From the NCBI RefSeq assembly GCF_027921745.1, contig NC_079238.1, positions 682,001-746,000 of the forward strand: a stretch of 64,000 nt of DNA, written 5' to 3'. The DNA comes from Schizosaccharomyces osmophilus. Taxonomy: Eukaryota; Ascomycota; Schizosaccharomycetes; Schizosaccharomycetales; Schizosaccharomycetaceae. Below, in pieces: positions 1 through 9,401 of the stretch. Each line of letters starts with the position of its first letter. Position 1 is the first letter of the stretch. Position numbers and translations under genes: made by a program. The notes under the pieces were generated by a model. That model was given only the letters and a program-made list of their open reading frames with translations. It was not told where the DNA came from and did not search any database.

Positions 1-649
1 ATTGCAAGGACTGGCTGCTCAACCAAAGAATATTAACTTGTCTCCTTCTGAATTGCAAGTGCATGATTCCTTATTGGCTGCTTCCATCGCTATAACTGAA
101 GCGATTGCTAGGTTGATCAAAGCTGCCACTGCATCTCAAGCGGAAATTGTTGCCCAAGGTAAAGGATCTAGCTCTAGAGGAGCATTTTATAAAAAACACA
201 ATCGTTGGACAGAAGGACTTATCTCTGCTGCTAAAGCTGTTGCTCGTGCTACTGTCACTTTGATAGAGACTGCCGATGGTGTTATCAACGGTAAAGCTAG
301 TTTCGAGCATTTAATTGTGGCATCGAATGGTGTAGCAGCAGCTACAGCTCAGTTGGTTGCTGCTTCACGAGTCAAGGCGAACTTTGCATCCAAAACACAG
401 GATCATTTAGAAGAAGCGGCTAAGGCCGTTACAGATGCATGTAAGGCTTTAGTAAGACAAGTCGAGACCATGGCATTGCGTTCGAAGGAAATGGAGCACG
501 AGGATTTCTCTAGTCTCGGTGTTCACGATTATCGCCGTCAAGAGATGGAGCAGCAAGTGCAAATCCTGAAAATAGAAAATGAGCTGGTTGGAGCTCGTCG
601 CCGTCTTTTCGATATGAGAAAAACTTCGTACCATGTCTCTGAGGAGTAA
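1..649 (+). CDS. end4: End4/Sla2-type actin- and clathrin-binding adaptor, C-terminal part (5' cut by window edge)
   Basis: The frame is already open at the first bases and ends at a TAA at 647-649, so this is the last 215 or so residues of a longer gene that begins upstream. The visible part is the helical talin-like I/LWEQ (THATCH) module: alanine- and valine-rich helices, several 'AAKAV'-type repeats, and a final coiled helix (about residues 180-205) of the type that controls actin binding. Sla2/End4 proteins link clathrin coats and PIP2 membranes to F-actin at endocytic patches. The neighbours scn1 and set13 are also the neighbours of end4 in S. pombe, as far as I recall, which supports the name. 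The lipid-binding ANTH half and central coiled coil are outside the window. Talin-like proteins also carry this module, but fungi mostly have only Sla2/End4. Confidence 0.9.
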   Translation, partial: LQGLAAQPKNINLSPSELQVHDSLLAASIAITEAIARLIKAATASQAEIVAQGKGSSSRGAFYKKHNRWTEGLISAAKAVARATVTLIETADGVINGKASFEHLIVASNGVAAATAQLVAASRVKANFASKTQDHLEEAAKAVTDACKALVRQVETMALRSKEMEHEDFSSLGVHDYRRQEMEQQVQILKIENELVGARRRLFDMRKTSYHVSEE

Positions 650-871
650 CTTATTCATTCTTTTTACGTGTAGTTATGACAGAAAAAATTATTTTTTTCG
701 TATACATATCTTGATTAGATAACTTTAAGCAGACGTGTTGTATTTTTTATTTTAGTTATTATGTAAATATAAATGTTAAATCAATTACTTTGATAGAACT
801 TTGCTTTCAAACGTCGAGGCCCAAAAAATATTAAATGAGACTATACTAGGAAATCTGATTGATGCGAATTC

Positions 872-1354
872 TCACATTTGTTTCTTTCTTTTCTTTAAAT
901 CCGTTGGTTTTTTCTTCTCTTCGTGCTTGCCCTGTGCCTTTTGTGCTTTTAATTTCTCCTTTTGTTTAGCTAAACGATTGTCGTCGTCCTTGTTTTTGCA
1001 TGCTTGTTCAAATAGCTTCCAGGTGAAAATTAGTAGTAAGCTTGTTATAGCAAATATAGCCAAGTCAAACGTGAGTAGGGTCAATTGAGAAAGGACGAAA
1101 GTAATAAACATTTTGATAACTATTTCTTTCGGGTTTACATCACAAGGAATCTCTCTATTGATCGAGAAGGGAGACCATTTTACACGTCCTGGAGGACCCA
1201 TTGAAATATGATATTTCGCTTTTTCTCCTTCTTTTGTTTGATAAACATGAAGCAGATTAATCAAACTACCAACGACGATAATTATGAGCCCGATGAGGTC
1301 TTTTCGAGGATCTGAAAGTGTGGCAGTAAAAGAAGCTGGCTGATAATCTTCCAT
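872..1354 (-). CDS. Small integral membrane protein, lysine-rich tail
   Basis: This is a single 160-residue frame starting at ATG 1354. About residues 20-42 form a hydrophobic segment, about 88-125 hold one long or two adjacent membrane spans (rich in F, I, L, T), and from about 128 to the end the chain is very rich in K and E with no hydrophobic stretch, so it is probably a cytosolic or nuclear-facing tail. The layout vaguely recalls the PHO88/SND3 family of ER-targeting proteins (a conserved hydrophilic loop, then a two-span block), but I see no motif that fixes this. It converges on end4 (222 bp between stop codons) and is divergent from scn1. S. pombe has a minus-strand gene in the same position between end4 and scn1. 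Function is not assigned. Confidence 0.72.
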   Translation of the reverse strand: MEDYQPASFTATLSDPRKDLIGLIIIVVGSLINLLHVYQTKEGEKAKYHISMGPPGRVKWSPFSINREIPCDVNPKEIVIKMFITFVLSQLTLLTFDLAIFAITSLLLIFTWKLFEQACKNKDDDNRLAKQKEKLKAQKAQGKHEEKKKPTDLKKRKKQM

Positions 1355-1663
1355 AACTATTTGTGTTCAAAAAACTTTGTTTTCCTTTTAATTTCCCAAA
1401 AATTTCAAAAAATTCCCTATGACAAGGCAGAATGATGTTGTTGAGTTTTCTACTAAGTTCGACTGACGAAAGATTTACTTATACAAAATCACATAGCCTT
1501 TATACGACTTTAGCCAATTTTTTTTTTTTTTATTCTACAGTTGTTGAAAAGGAGAAGAAAAATAAAAAGAACTATAGTTTAAAAATTTCGAAGAGATTCA
1601 TTCAATTTTTGTTGAAAACATATTTCAATTTACGAAAAAAGTCATTTGGGTTTACTTTCTGAA

Positions 1664-2671
1664 ATGAACTTGAACACGATTCTTGACGCTCATTGCCATC
1701 CAACGGATACTCCAGGAGACCTTCATATCATCCCAGAATTGTCCTTGGGGAAAATAATCATAATGGGCACACGTCCTATGGATCAAGGATATGTTTCAGA
1801 AATAGCAGAAAAGTATCCTGAGAAGGTAATTCCAAGCTTTGGTATCCACCCTTGGTTTTCGTATTTGATATATGACCCTAATGAGTTAACTCAGTCCGAC
1901 GAATCGACCATCAAAGCTGAACATTATAAAAAGATCCTTTCACCGGAACCACCCGGTGACTTTATTCGAGAGTTACCTCAACCTATATCCATTACAACTC
2001 TTTCGGAAATTATTTCCCAGCTTGTCGTAAAACATCCTTCTGCTTTGATTGGCGAAATTGGTTTAGACAAGCCTTTTCGTTTGCCTGTTGGGCCTTATGA
2101 TGCTAGATCGTCTTTGCCGCAAGGGCCGCTCTCGCCTCACTACGTTCGTATGGAGCATCAAATTAAAGTTTTTGAATTTCAGCTAAGATTGGCATCGAAA
2201 TATCAAAGGACCGTCAGTGTTCATTCAGTGCAAACATACACGTATATATACGATGTCTTATCGAAATTATGGGATGGTCACTGGATCCCTTCAAAGTCTC
2301 AACTGAGAAAGTACAAGCCTGGTGAATTCGAATCTATAAGAGAAGGTCGAAAGCAAAACTACCCACCAAGGATCTGCTTTCATAGTTACTCTGGAAGTGG
2401 TCAACAGATTTCCTTGTTTTCTGCTCATAAAGTCCCATCAGAGTTTTACTACTCATTTTCCACTGGCATCAACAGTCGTTATAAAAAAATGGATGAAACA
2501 ATTCGATCTGCTCCCGATGACAAAATATTACCAGAAAGTGATCATCATAGCGCTAGTACTCTCGACAAGCTTGTAGTAGAATCTGTTTCCGCCATTGCAA
2601 AAGCCAAGTCTTGGAGTGAAGAAGACACGATGAGTATACTAAGCAAAAACTGTTCTTCCTTTTTAATGTGA
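1664..2671 (+). CDS. scn1: TatD-family metal-dependent hydrolase/deoxyribonuclease
   Basis: The protein is 335 residues from ATG 1664; an in-frame TTG at 1646 is not used as a start. It opens with the TatD metal-ligand signature 'LDAHCHPTD' (about residues 6-14), and carries 'SFGIHPW', 'IGEIGLDKP' with the metal-ligand Glu, 'VSVHSV', 'CFHSYSGS', and a late 'PESDHH' in the place of the usual 'ETDAP'. These follow the TIM-barrel order of TatD enzymes, which hydrolyse DNA with divalent metal. The chain is longer than bacterial TatD (about 260), with an insertion around residues 75-110, as in the fungal Cut9-interacting Scn1 branch. It is single-exon and divergent from the small membrane protein gene, with about 310 bp shared upstream. 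Confidence 0.88.
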   Translation: MNLNTILDAHCHPTDTPGDLHIIPELSLGKIIIMGTRPMDQGYVSEIAEKYPEKVIPSFGIHPWFSYLIYDPNELTQSDESTIKAEHYKKILSPEPPGDFIRELPQPISITTLSEIISQLVVKHPSALIGEIGLDKPFRLPVGPYDARSSLPQGPLSPHYVRMEHQIKVFEFQLRLASKYQRTVSVHSVQTYTYIYDVLSKLWDGHWIPSKSQLRKYKPGEFESIREGRKQNYPPRICFHSYSGSGQQISLFSAHKVPSEFYYSFSTGINSRYKKMDETIRSAPDDKILPESDHHSASTLDKLVVESVSAIAKAKSWSEEDTMSILSKNCSSFLM

Positions 2672-3000
2672 GAAAAAAAATTTTGATGATTTAAAGAATC
2701 TACCCTTCACGAACGCGTTTATGACTAAATTTTGGAATTAGAAACAAATTTAATTCATAGAAGATATCCTAGTACTACAGAGACTATTGGAGCCTGTGAG
2801 TTTATATAAGAGTCCTTTAAATCCAAACAACCTAACAATTTTGCAAAGACAGGAATGTTTATCAAAATAGTGAAGGATTGAATTTCGTAGTGGTAACAAA
2901 TGCTACCTTGTAGTGCCTTTTTCATGAACCCAAGTCTACCAAATGTAACAGCCGCCTGGAAATGCAGTGGTACTTAAAAAACTTATATTTTGGGATTCAT

Positions 3001-4528
3001 ATGTTAAAATGGGCTGTAGAGAAAAATGGGTATACTATTTCTGAAAAGCTAGAATTAAAGGACCTACAATCCGTGCATCCATCTCTTGGAATCGGGTTTG
3101 TCGCTGCTCAAGATATTAAAGTAAGGAACTCTGTGCAAGTATATCTTTCGAGTGAAAGCTAATCCATTGCAGGAAGATGAAGAACTCGTTACTTTCTCTA
3201 AAAAGAATGTCCTTTGTTTGTCGAATTCAGAATTGACAAAGATTCCCGAAGTGATAGATTTGCCCGGTTGGGCAGCTCTTTTGTTGACAATGGCCTACGA
3301 AAATAGCAAGCCAGATAGTTTTTGGAGACCTTATTTGGATGTCTTTCCAAGTAGAGACCGGATCACGTCTCCGTTCTTTTGGGAAGAAGTAAAGAAAAAA
3401 GAGTTGTTAAGTGGTACGGTACTTGAATCTAATCAAGATTATAAAGAGATTGATAATCTTTGGAAGCATTCTATAGAGCCGATTAAACAGCAATACCCGG
3501 ATTTATTTTCAAATGTCAATTTTGAAGAATATGCTCGTATGGCAGCTGTCATGCTTGCCTATAGCTTTGATACAAAAAAACCAGTTCGTAAGGAGGAGAA
3601 AGATGAATCAAAAAAAATTTCAGGTGAAGCATCCACTAGTAAAGAAGTTGAAGATGCAAAAGGCGTTTCCTCCCTTGAGCAAAGGGAAGACGGTGTGCCT
3701 AAAAAAAAAGAAGAAGAGGAAGAAGAAGAAGATTCTGAAGCAGAGGATAGTGATGTGGAGTCAGAATACGATCCTGAGGAATTTGAAAAATCAATGTGCC
3801 CCGTTGCAGATATGTTTAACGGTGATGATGAATTATGCAATGTAAGGAAATTCATGCCGAAGACAAATAGAATACTAATCATTCAGATTCGTCTTTACGA
3901 TTTGGAAGATCGGTTGACCATGATTGCTTGCCGCGACATTAAAGCAGGAGAGCAAGTGTGGAATACGTACGGAGAAATTGACAATTCAGAGCTGTTTCGA
4001 AAATACGGATTTACAAAACCAAAAGGAACCCCTTACGACTTTGTGTTGATCAAAGGTGAGGACTGGTTGTCGGAATATTTTAAGAAGATTGGACAAGAGG
4101 AAGTGGAAGAGAGACTAGAGTTGCTTTTATACAAGGAAATACTTTCTAATCCTGAGGGGTACGTACTAACAATTTTATTTTGTTTACAAAGCTAACGTCC
4201 GTAAAGGGATGTCACTTTCTCCGAAGGTGATTTAGACTTTACAGGCATTTGTTTGTCTTTTGTGATAATGGAGAAAAAAGGAAAGGTTTCTCATATCCCT
4301 AAAAAGTCAGAAATTCAGCCAAAACATTATCGAAAATTGCTGAAGATTATAGAAAATCATTTGCGAATGTATCCTGAGCTTCAAGAACCGAAAACTCTAG
4401 ATGAAGAGAATGCAATGGTTTTGGTAAATAAAGAGAAAGATATACTTCAAAGCCTTTACAACAACGTAAAAGATAACTTGGCTCAGAAGGCACCAAGCAA
4501 GCGTCGAAAAACCGAAGAAGAGGACTGA
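3001..4528 (+). CDS. set13: SET-domain protein lysine methyltransferase (Rkm4/SETD6 type)
   Basis: Three exons: 3001-3120, 3173-4158 and 4207-4528, 475 residues. Intron 1 runs GTAAGG to CAG with a branch in 'gctaatcc'. Intron 2 runs GTACGT to AAG with branch 'gctaacg', and a nearer AG (4190-4191) would give an immediate stop. The N-terminus has the family's 'W..xxG..IS.K' start, then 'GLGFVAAQDIK'-like SET-I residues, the SET core ('SMCPVADMFN', 'LTMIACRDIKAGEQVWNTYGEIDNSELFRKYGF') and a Rubis-subs-bind C-terminal half. Yeast relatives methylate ribosomal protein lysines. A run of about 50 very acidic and lysine-rich residues interrupts the SET domain before the catalytic half. An in-frame ATG at 2962 would add 13 residues. 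It is tandem with scn1, as in S. pombe. Confidence 0.88.
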
Positions 4529-4635
4529 CTGCATGATGCATAATGTCATGACAAGCACCTAAAACATAGCGAAGGCAAAAAGGGAGAATCTTACAATAAA
4601 AAAAAAGCTTTCTTTCTTCCAACGTACCTGAACAA

Positions 4636-5082
4636 TCAACAAAGTCTGATGGCACTTTGATCGAGTCTGTTTTCACGTTTCGTATCGTGTTTTTGTAAGG
4701 AACCCAAAAAAGAGTGGATAAATATAGGAGAAATTTTTGATATAAGGATGTAAAATAATATGAAGAAGAGCAAGGTCACAGCACAGCTAACAAGAGCGAC
4801 AATTATGAGCATCTGGAGTATGAAATCGAATTTGAATGGAAAGAAGATATAGTAAGCATAAAAACTGAAAGTAAACTAGATGAAAGAGCTGGCATATGTG
4901 GATTAAGACCAATTCCAGTACGTTGGGAAGCAGGAAACAAAGATTGAAAGAACGAGAAAGAACGAAAGGAAAACAAATTCAAATGAATATGGTCAAAAAG
5001 TATACATACTGGAATCAAGTGTATTGGCTGGCTGTATGAATGATCCATCCATTTTTTTGGGTTTTTTGGCGACCATTTTCAT
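4636..5082 (-). CDS. Small intron-split membrane protein, unrecognised
   Basis: Exon 1 (5082 to about 5006-5010) begins with two ATGs six bases apart and encodes a basic start ('MKMVAKKPKKMDGSF', then 'NTLDS'). It runs into an excellent donor, GTATGT, overlapping a weaker GTATAC four bases on. Exon 2 (about 4886 to the TGA at 4636-4638) encodes a strongly hydrophobic stretch, roughly 'FYAYYIFFPFKF' then a 25-30 residue span rich in I, V, L and F, then a basic tail. With the GTATAC donor and acceptor 'tttcag' the frame is continuous ('LDSSIFYAYY'), giving a protein of about 100 residues with one or two membrane spans. With the consensus GTATGT donor the phase does not match that acceptor, so the splice is uncertain. 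It converges on set13 with about 107 bp between stops. I do not recognise the family. Confidence 0.55.
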
Positions 5083-6051
5083 GTGCGGGAGCTAGACGAA
5101 ATGAAGATGAGAAATTGAAAAGAGCTAGCAGGTTTCCTTAAACGTCATGAAAAATAATCATTCAATATTTAATTATACAGATTAATAAGCAATCCTTTAG
5201 CCTCTTCTTTTTTCCGGTTATTATGGGTCTTGGCTTTCATACTTCTCTTATGGCCATACAAAGGAATTCATATGATTCATGAAACTTGTTTCTCCATACG
5301 CAAAATTATCGACCATCATTCCTGATTCTTACCAGTCAGAGAGACTTTTTCATTTGTTATTGTTCACGTGTGTCTAATTAGCTGAATAAATGCTTCGCTG
5401 ATAGTTTTTTTTCCTTCCTTTCTCAAAGATTCGGTGGTTATCTGATCTACTGATCTGCTTGCCATAAAAGATCAACTTTATCATTTTATCTGATCAAATT
5501 TGTGTGTTGTCAATTATTGAAGAAAAATGTCGACTCAAACGTTACCTGGAACATCTAGATGCTGTATGGAGAATTTTATTTATTTATTTGCCCGATATAT
5601 ACTCCATTGCTGTCAAGAATATTCTTTGTAAATACATATCATTTCGAGTCTTTTGCAATGATTTATATAATCCTTTGAAATAACATTCTCAATGAACCTA
5701 ACACACGTTTAAAAAAAATGTCGCAAAGGTTCAGGATATATGTTTTCGTGACGGATGATTTTATTAACTTCTAAGCAGACGGATAATACGTATTAATTGT
5801 GGTACTTTTCTAGGCATTTTCTAGTTTAAGATAGGTTACTTCGACTTGAGCAAAGCTACTGGGTTTACGAATGAAGGTATAAAGAGAACGAACACCTACA
5901 TGCACCGTTTTCAAACTTGGTTATTTCAGATCAGACAGTCGCACCAGGCGTGGTAAATAAAGCGACGAATTGATTAGAATCCGCTAAATTCTTACTTTAT
6001 AGTAAGTTAACTTGGTACACATATATTTTGATTTTCCCTTTTCCAGTTATT
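5083..6051. other. Intergenic, no gene seen
   Basis: About 970 bp of AT-rich DNA between the divergent small membrane protein gene and the decayed transporter. I see no frame of note, no tRNA and no obvious repeat. Part of it may be the former promoter of the transporter gene. Confidence 0.6.
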
Positions 6052-7010
6052 ATGTCTCTTATAGATTGGTCTTAGAATGTCCATGGGGTTCAATCTGCTA
6101 GTGGAGATCCTCAAAAATATACAGTGCAAAGTGATTCATCGCGAAATGCGGTAGTTCCTGGATCTCCTTCAGACTTAAGTGGTAGGAGATCGACTCAATC
6201 AAAGCAAAGATAGGACTTTGTAATCCAAGATGCTGGTTACAATTAGTGAAACGTCGGAAATATAGTTTCAAAAGTTTCCGATACGGGAGCTTATTCGCAT
6301 ACAGGCGAAGAAGCAGACGATAATGTTAAAGGTATCGTCCTTAATTATATTCTTTTTTTTATAAAAGCTTTTATTTATGGAACCCATCATCTTCTTGATC
6401 ACACTCTATTCTTCCTTCGTATATACTATATAGTATTTACTTTTGGAAGCTCATCGAATTTTTTTTTTTTGCTGAAAAAAGCAATTTATTTATAGGTGCT
6501 GCTGAATTTGCATATATCGGTTTGTTCATAGGTGTTTTTGTCGGCGGCATCAACGTTGCATTCGAACCTTGGTACTTTCAATGGATGTTGAAGCTTGGTG
6601 GAAAACCGTATCCAGAGGGTCGACTACCATCCTTGATTATTGACGCTTTCATCTTCCCTGCCGGTAATTTTTGAAGGCATGGTCAGGCAACTATGCAAAC
6701 GTCCAGTGGATTCTTTCTACTCTGTCTGGGTTGGTTACCAGATGCGGCATTTAGTTAATTTTCCTGAATTGTCTGAATTACCTAATTGGCACTTACTTGT
6801 TCCGTGCAGCCTCTGCGATGCTGCGAGTACAATGATGGTTAGTTCATTTGCTGCAGGATTTCCTCTCTTCGCTGTCCAAATAGTTCATAACGTGGGTGTT
6901 GGCTGGGCTAGATCTCTTGGAAATCGCTATCTCGTTGATTCCTGTTCTCATCCTCTTTAACTTCTTGGGTGAAAAGATCCGTTCTTGGAGCAATGATTTT
7001 CATACTCTAA
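6052..7010 (+). pseudogene. Decayed MFS transporter (polyamine/drug:H+ antiporter type)
   Basis: From ATG 6052 a hydrophilic N-terminal tail ('VQSASGDPQKYTVQSDSS...') can be read but is broken by early stops. The next recognisable part, about 6495-6665, reads 'GAAEFAYIGLFIGVFVGGIN', then a PWYF-type motif and 'GGKPYPEGRLPS', the loop before TM9 in DHA1-family fungal transporters. After a frameshift comes 'LKAWSGNYANVQWI' and 'IFLNCLNYLIGTYLFRAASA', then in another frame 'STMMVSSFAAGFPLFAVQ' and 'HNVGVGWA', and in a third frame 'IPVLILFNFLGEKIRSWS'. These segments are in the right order for the last third of the protein, but several stops and at least three frame changes break it, and the first six membrane spans are absent, so a large internal deletion is also present. 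Intact fungal relatives export or import polyamines and drugs. Confidence 0.9.
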
Positions 7011-7343
7011 GCATAAAAATACAATTGATAAAATCGTTTGTGAGAAGCAACTTGACATGCTTGTTTGCTTGCGTGCATAATTATCGTTTTGGCCAATTTT
7101 CTCTTACTCAAATATATATATATATATACATAGAATGAATTCATTATTATTCAAAGCATCGACGGTTCTCAGACATTTCCTGGTACTTTTTTAAAAGGGA
7201 ACTAACCCTCCTCTATTGGCTTCCAAGTTCCAAGGATGAACTGACGGTTTTTTAGTGACTTCAGCGACTCTCAACAAACATTACCGGTAGCCTCATTTTA
7301 CCCAAAAAAAGAGTGTTTTTCTATTGTTGAGCCTTTTTAGAAA
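7011..7343. other. Intergenic, TA microsatellite
   Basis: Non-coding stretch between the transporter relic and the next gene. It holds a short (TA)n run near 7110-7130 and otherwise shows nothing I can name. The promoter of the following gene must lie here. Confidence 0.5.
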
Positions 7344-7731
7344 ATGTCTTTCCAAATTCACATCCCTACAAGTACAATCGGACGCCTATTTCCGTTGTTG
7401 ATCGTTTTGCAAATGTACGTTGTGTTTGTGGAACCCTTTTATCACGGAACACGTTTTGAAGAGCTGTAAGTCGACTGAAATGTTTTCAGCATTGAAAAGT
7501 TAACAAGTCGGTAGTCGTCAACTCTTGGGACCTAAATTTTTGTATGGTTCCGTGTATTTTCTGGTTATCGTACATAGCTTAGAGGCTTTCCTTGCCTTGA
7601 GAGCATGCTTTGCGAAAAAATTTAATTGGGCAACAACGCTAGGTTGGTTCGTTTCGGTTTTTATTTATGGTGCACCAACACTGATGATACTGAAATCCAC
7701 TTCTGGAAAGAGCAAGAATCATGTTCAATAG
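7344..7731 (+). CDS. Small multi-span membrane protein, TMEM254/DUF4499-like
   Basis: Two exons, 7344-7465 and 7515-7731, give 112 residues. The intron has a GTAAGT donor, a 'gttaac' branch and acceptor 'gtag', and the phase (2+1) joins cleanly ('FEEL' to 'RQLLGPKFLYG'). The protein has three hydrophobic spans: about residues 11-32, 48-70 and 80-100, with 'HSLEAFLALRACF' between and a short basic tail. The layout, with 'HSLEAFLAL' and a 'GWFVSVFIYGAPTL'-type last span, fits the small DUF4499/TMEM254 family, whose function is not established. It lies between a decayed transporter and a mitochondrial DNA relic but is itself intact and normally spliced. Confidence 0.75.
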
Positions 7732-7956
7732 AAAGGAAAGGAAAAGGATGTTTTGTGTTTACAATGTAAATTACGGAGGGAAGAAGCGTTCTACCCTTCG
7801 TGATTCTTGTTTTTCTTTGGTAATTCTGATATTCCTTTTCTATCGAATTAAGCGAAAGGTAAACGTTCGCTTCTACATACTCAGAACCAACAGCTAAAAT
7901 AGATTTCATGTAAAAATAACAAAGAAACAAGAAGCAAAGACAGTTTGGCTTGTCAT

Positions 7957-8312
7957 GAGAGATCACTGTCCAACCCGTACCGGTACTAGTACCTGGACCT
8001 TTTTTACTAACTTAAGTGTATAAGGCAAAAAGATGAATGCACGACGAGGTAATAACCAGAAAGTGGAATTACTTACTCTCGAAGAGCTGGAAGAGTTCGG
8101 GAAATGAAAAAAAAAAGAAAAAATCATCACAATTCCACGACTAATTCCATGACTAGCAATAATGGCAACTTTGTAGAGATGATAGTGTAATAGGCTGTAA
8201 GAATGGAGTACCAGGACCAGATAATTCCATTCTAATAGTAACGCAAGTGTAACCCATTCCAAAAAGGTAAAAAACCATTATAGCAAACAAAAAACGAGCC
8301 CAACCTGATAGA
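7957..8312 (-). pseudogene. Nuclear copy of part of mitochondrial cox1 (NUMT), decayed
   Basis: Read on the minus strand from about 8312 down, the translation gives in order 'IRMELSGPG' (with 'VT' before it), then, after a frame change, 'HLYKVAIIASHG', 'MIFSFFF', then 'RVSNSTFWLLP', and, after a further change, 'KGPGTSTGTGWTV'. These match, in the same order, the N-terminal part of cytochrome c oxidase subunit I: the 'IRMELSGPG' turn, 'HLYNVIITSHA..MIFFFVMP', 'PRLNNISFWLLP' and 'GPGTGTGWTVYPPL'. About 20 residues of the original ('GGFGNYF...APDM' region) are missing, and at least two frame changes are needed, so it cannot encode Cox1. Being so diverged, it is an old insertion. The outer limits are uncertain, since similarity fades on both sides. 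Confidence 0.83.
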
Positions 8313-8673
8313 ACAAAACAATACGTTGAGCAAAAATCACATTTAGCAAATCGTTTAAACCAAAAAAAAAAATAAAATAAAAGATGAATCAAGTATAAAA
8401 AAGTAAATTCTTAGAAAAGTCCCTTAGGGTGGAAAATCAAGGAAATGGGAAAAAGAGAAGAATTCAGAGAGCAATTAAGTAATTAAATTATTGCTATTGT
8501 GTATAATTAGTTAGGCTTGAAATCGAGAAATCTATGACGAAGGAGTGTGTTTATCCCAGCTTTCATCACCTACATCGAGCTTCCTTCTGCCTATAACTCG
8601 AATTCCCACTGTGGGATTATCAGATTCCCATTCGTCTGTAGAATAGAAAAAAAGATCATTTCCTTCATACATT

Positions 8674-9263
8674 ATGGCTGTTTACGCGTTTTACATCTTT
8701 AGCAGAAAAAGTATGCAGGATCGAAGCTGCTTTGAGACAGAAACTAACGTGTCTTAGATGAGTGTGTTTTTGCACATCGCTGGAAACCAGCAGATTCAAA
8801 TTCCATGGAGACATTGGTGTCTCAACTGGAGTCTACGGCCTTTGAAGACGATGTCGAGAAGCTGATGTTCGGCGTGACTTTCTCTCTTCGAAATTTGGTA
8901 CGCAAAGTCTCTAATGGTGCAGACGAGTTTCTATCGTACAGCACGAATCAGTACAAGCTTCATTTTTACGAGACTCCAACAAATTTACGTTTGGTTCTTT
9001 TCACAAGTCCAAAAGTCGAGCCTTTGACCCATGTTTTGCACCAAATCTACGCGACTCTTTACATTGAATTCGTCGTAAAGCACCCTCTCTATACCCAGGT
9101 GCCTCCTCCCTTGGAGAAAGGTGGAATAAATTGCGAGATGTTTCGCATTACCTTGGATCGATTTGTGCGCACGCTAAGGTATGTTATGCTGTATTAACGA
9201 TTTTGGATTTGCTTTGGTATTTTTGTTTTCCGAAGCTAACTTTTTGTCGTTAGTTGCTTCTAA
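8674..9263 (+). CDS. bet5: TRAPP complex subunit Bet5 (TRAPPC1)
   Basis: Three exons: 8674-8710, 8758-9178 and 9254-9263, giving 155 residues, the expected Bet5 length. Exon 1 encodes 'MAVYAFYIFSRK'; intron 1 (GTATGC, branch 'aactaacg', TTAG) joins to 'NECVFAHRWK', giving the longin-type N-terminus of this family. The middle has 'KLMFGVTFSLRNLV', 'YKLHFYETPTNLRLVLFTSP' and 'IYATLYIEFVVKHPL'. The last exon is only 10 nt and encodes the end 'SCF'; its intron is GTATGT to TTAG with 'gctaact'. Bet5 is a core subunit of TRAPP, the exchange factor for Ypt1 in ER-Golgi traffic. fcf2 follows in tandem only 138 bp downstream, as in S. pombe. Confidence 0.92.
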
Positions 9264-9401
9264 CGTTTATGACCATAATACTGTATACCCTGTTGAATTT
9301 CATTATACGTGATTGTTACCTAAATTGGGAGAAGAATAACCATGTCTGTTGAATTTTCTCTTCCTCTACCAAAACAGGATTGACACTGTAGCAGACATAG
9401 A

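Noticed and set aside
3559-3882. Serine-rich minus-strand frame opposite set13
   Set aside because: Arises from the GAA/GAG-rich acidic block read backwards.
5083-6051. Possible LTR or transposon remains near the transporter relic
   Set aside because: No terminal repeats, target duplications or element-type proteins seen.
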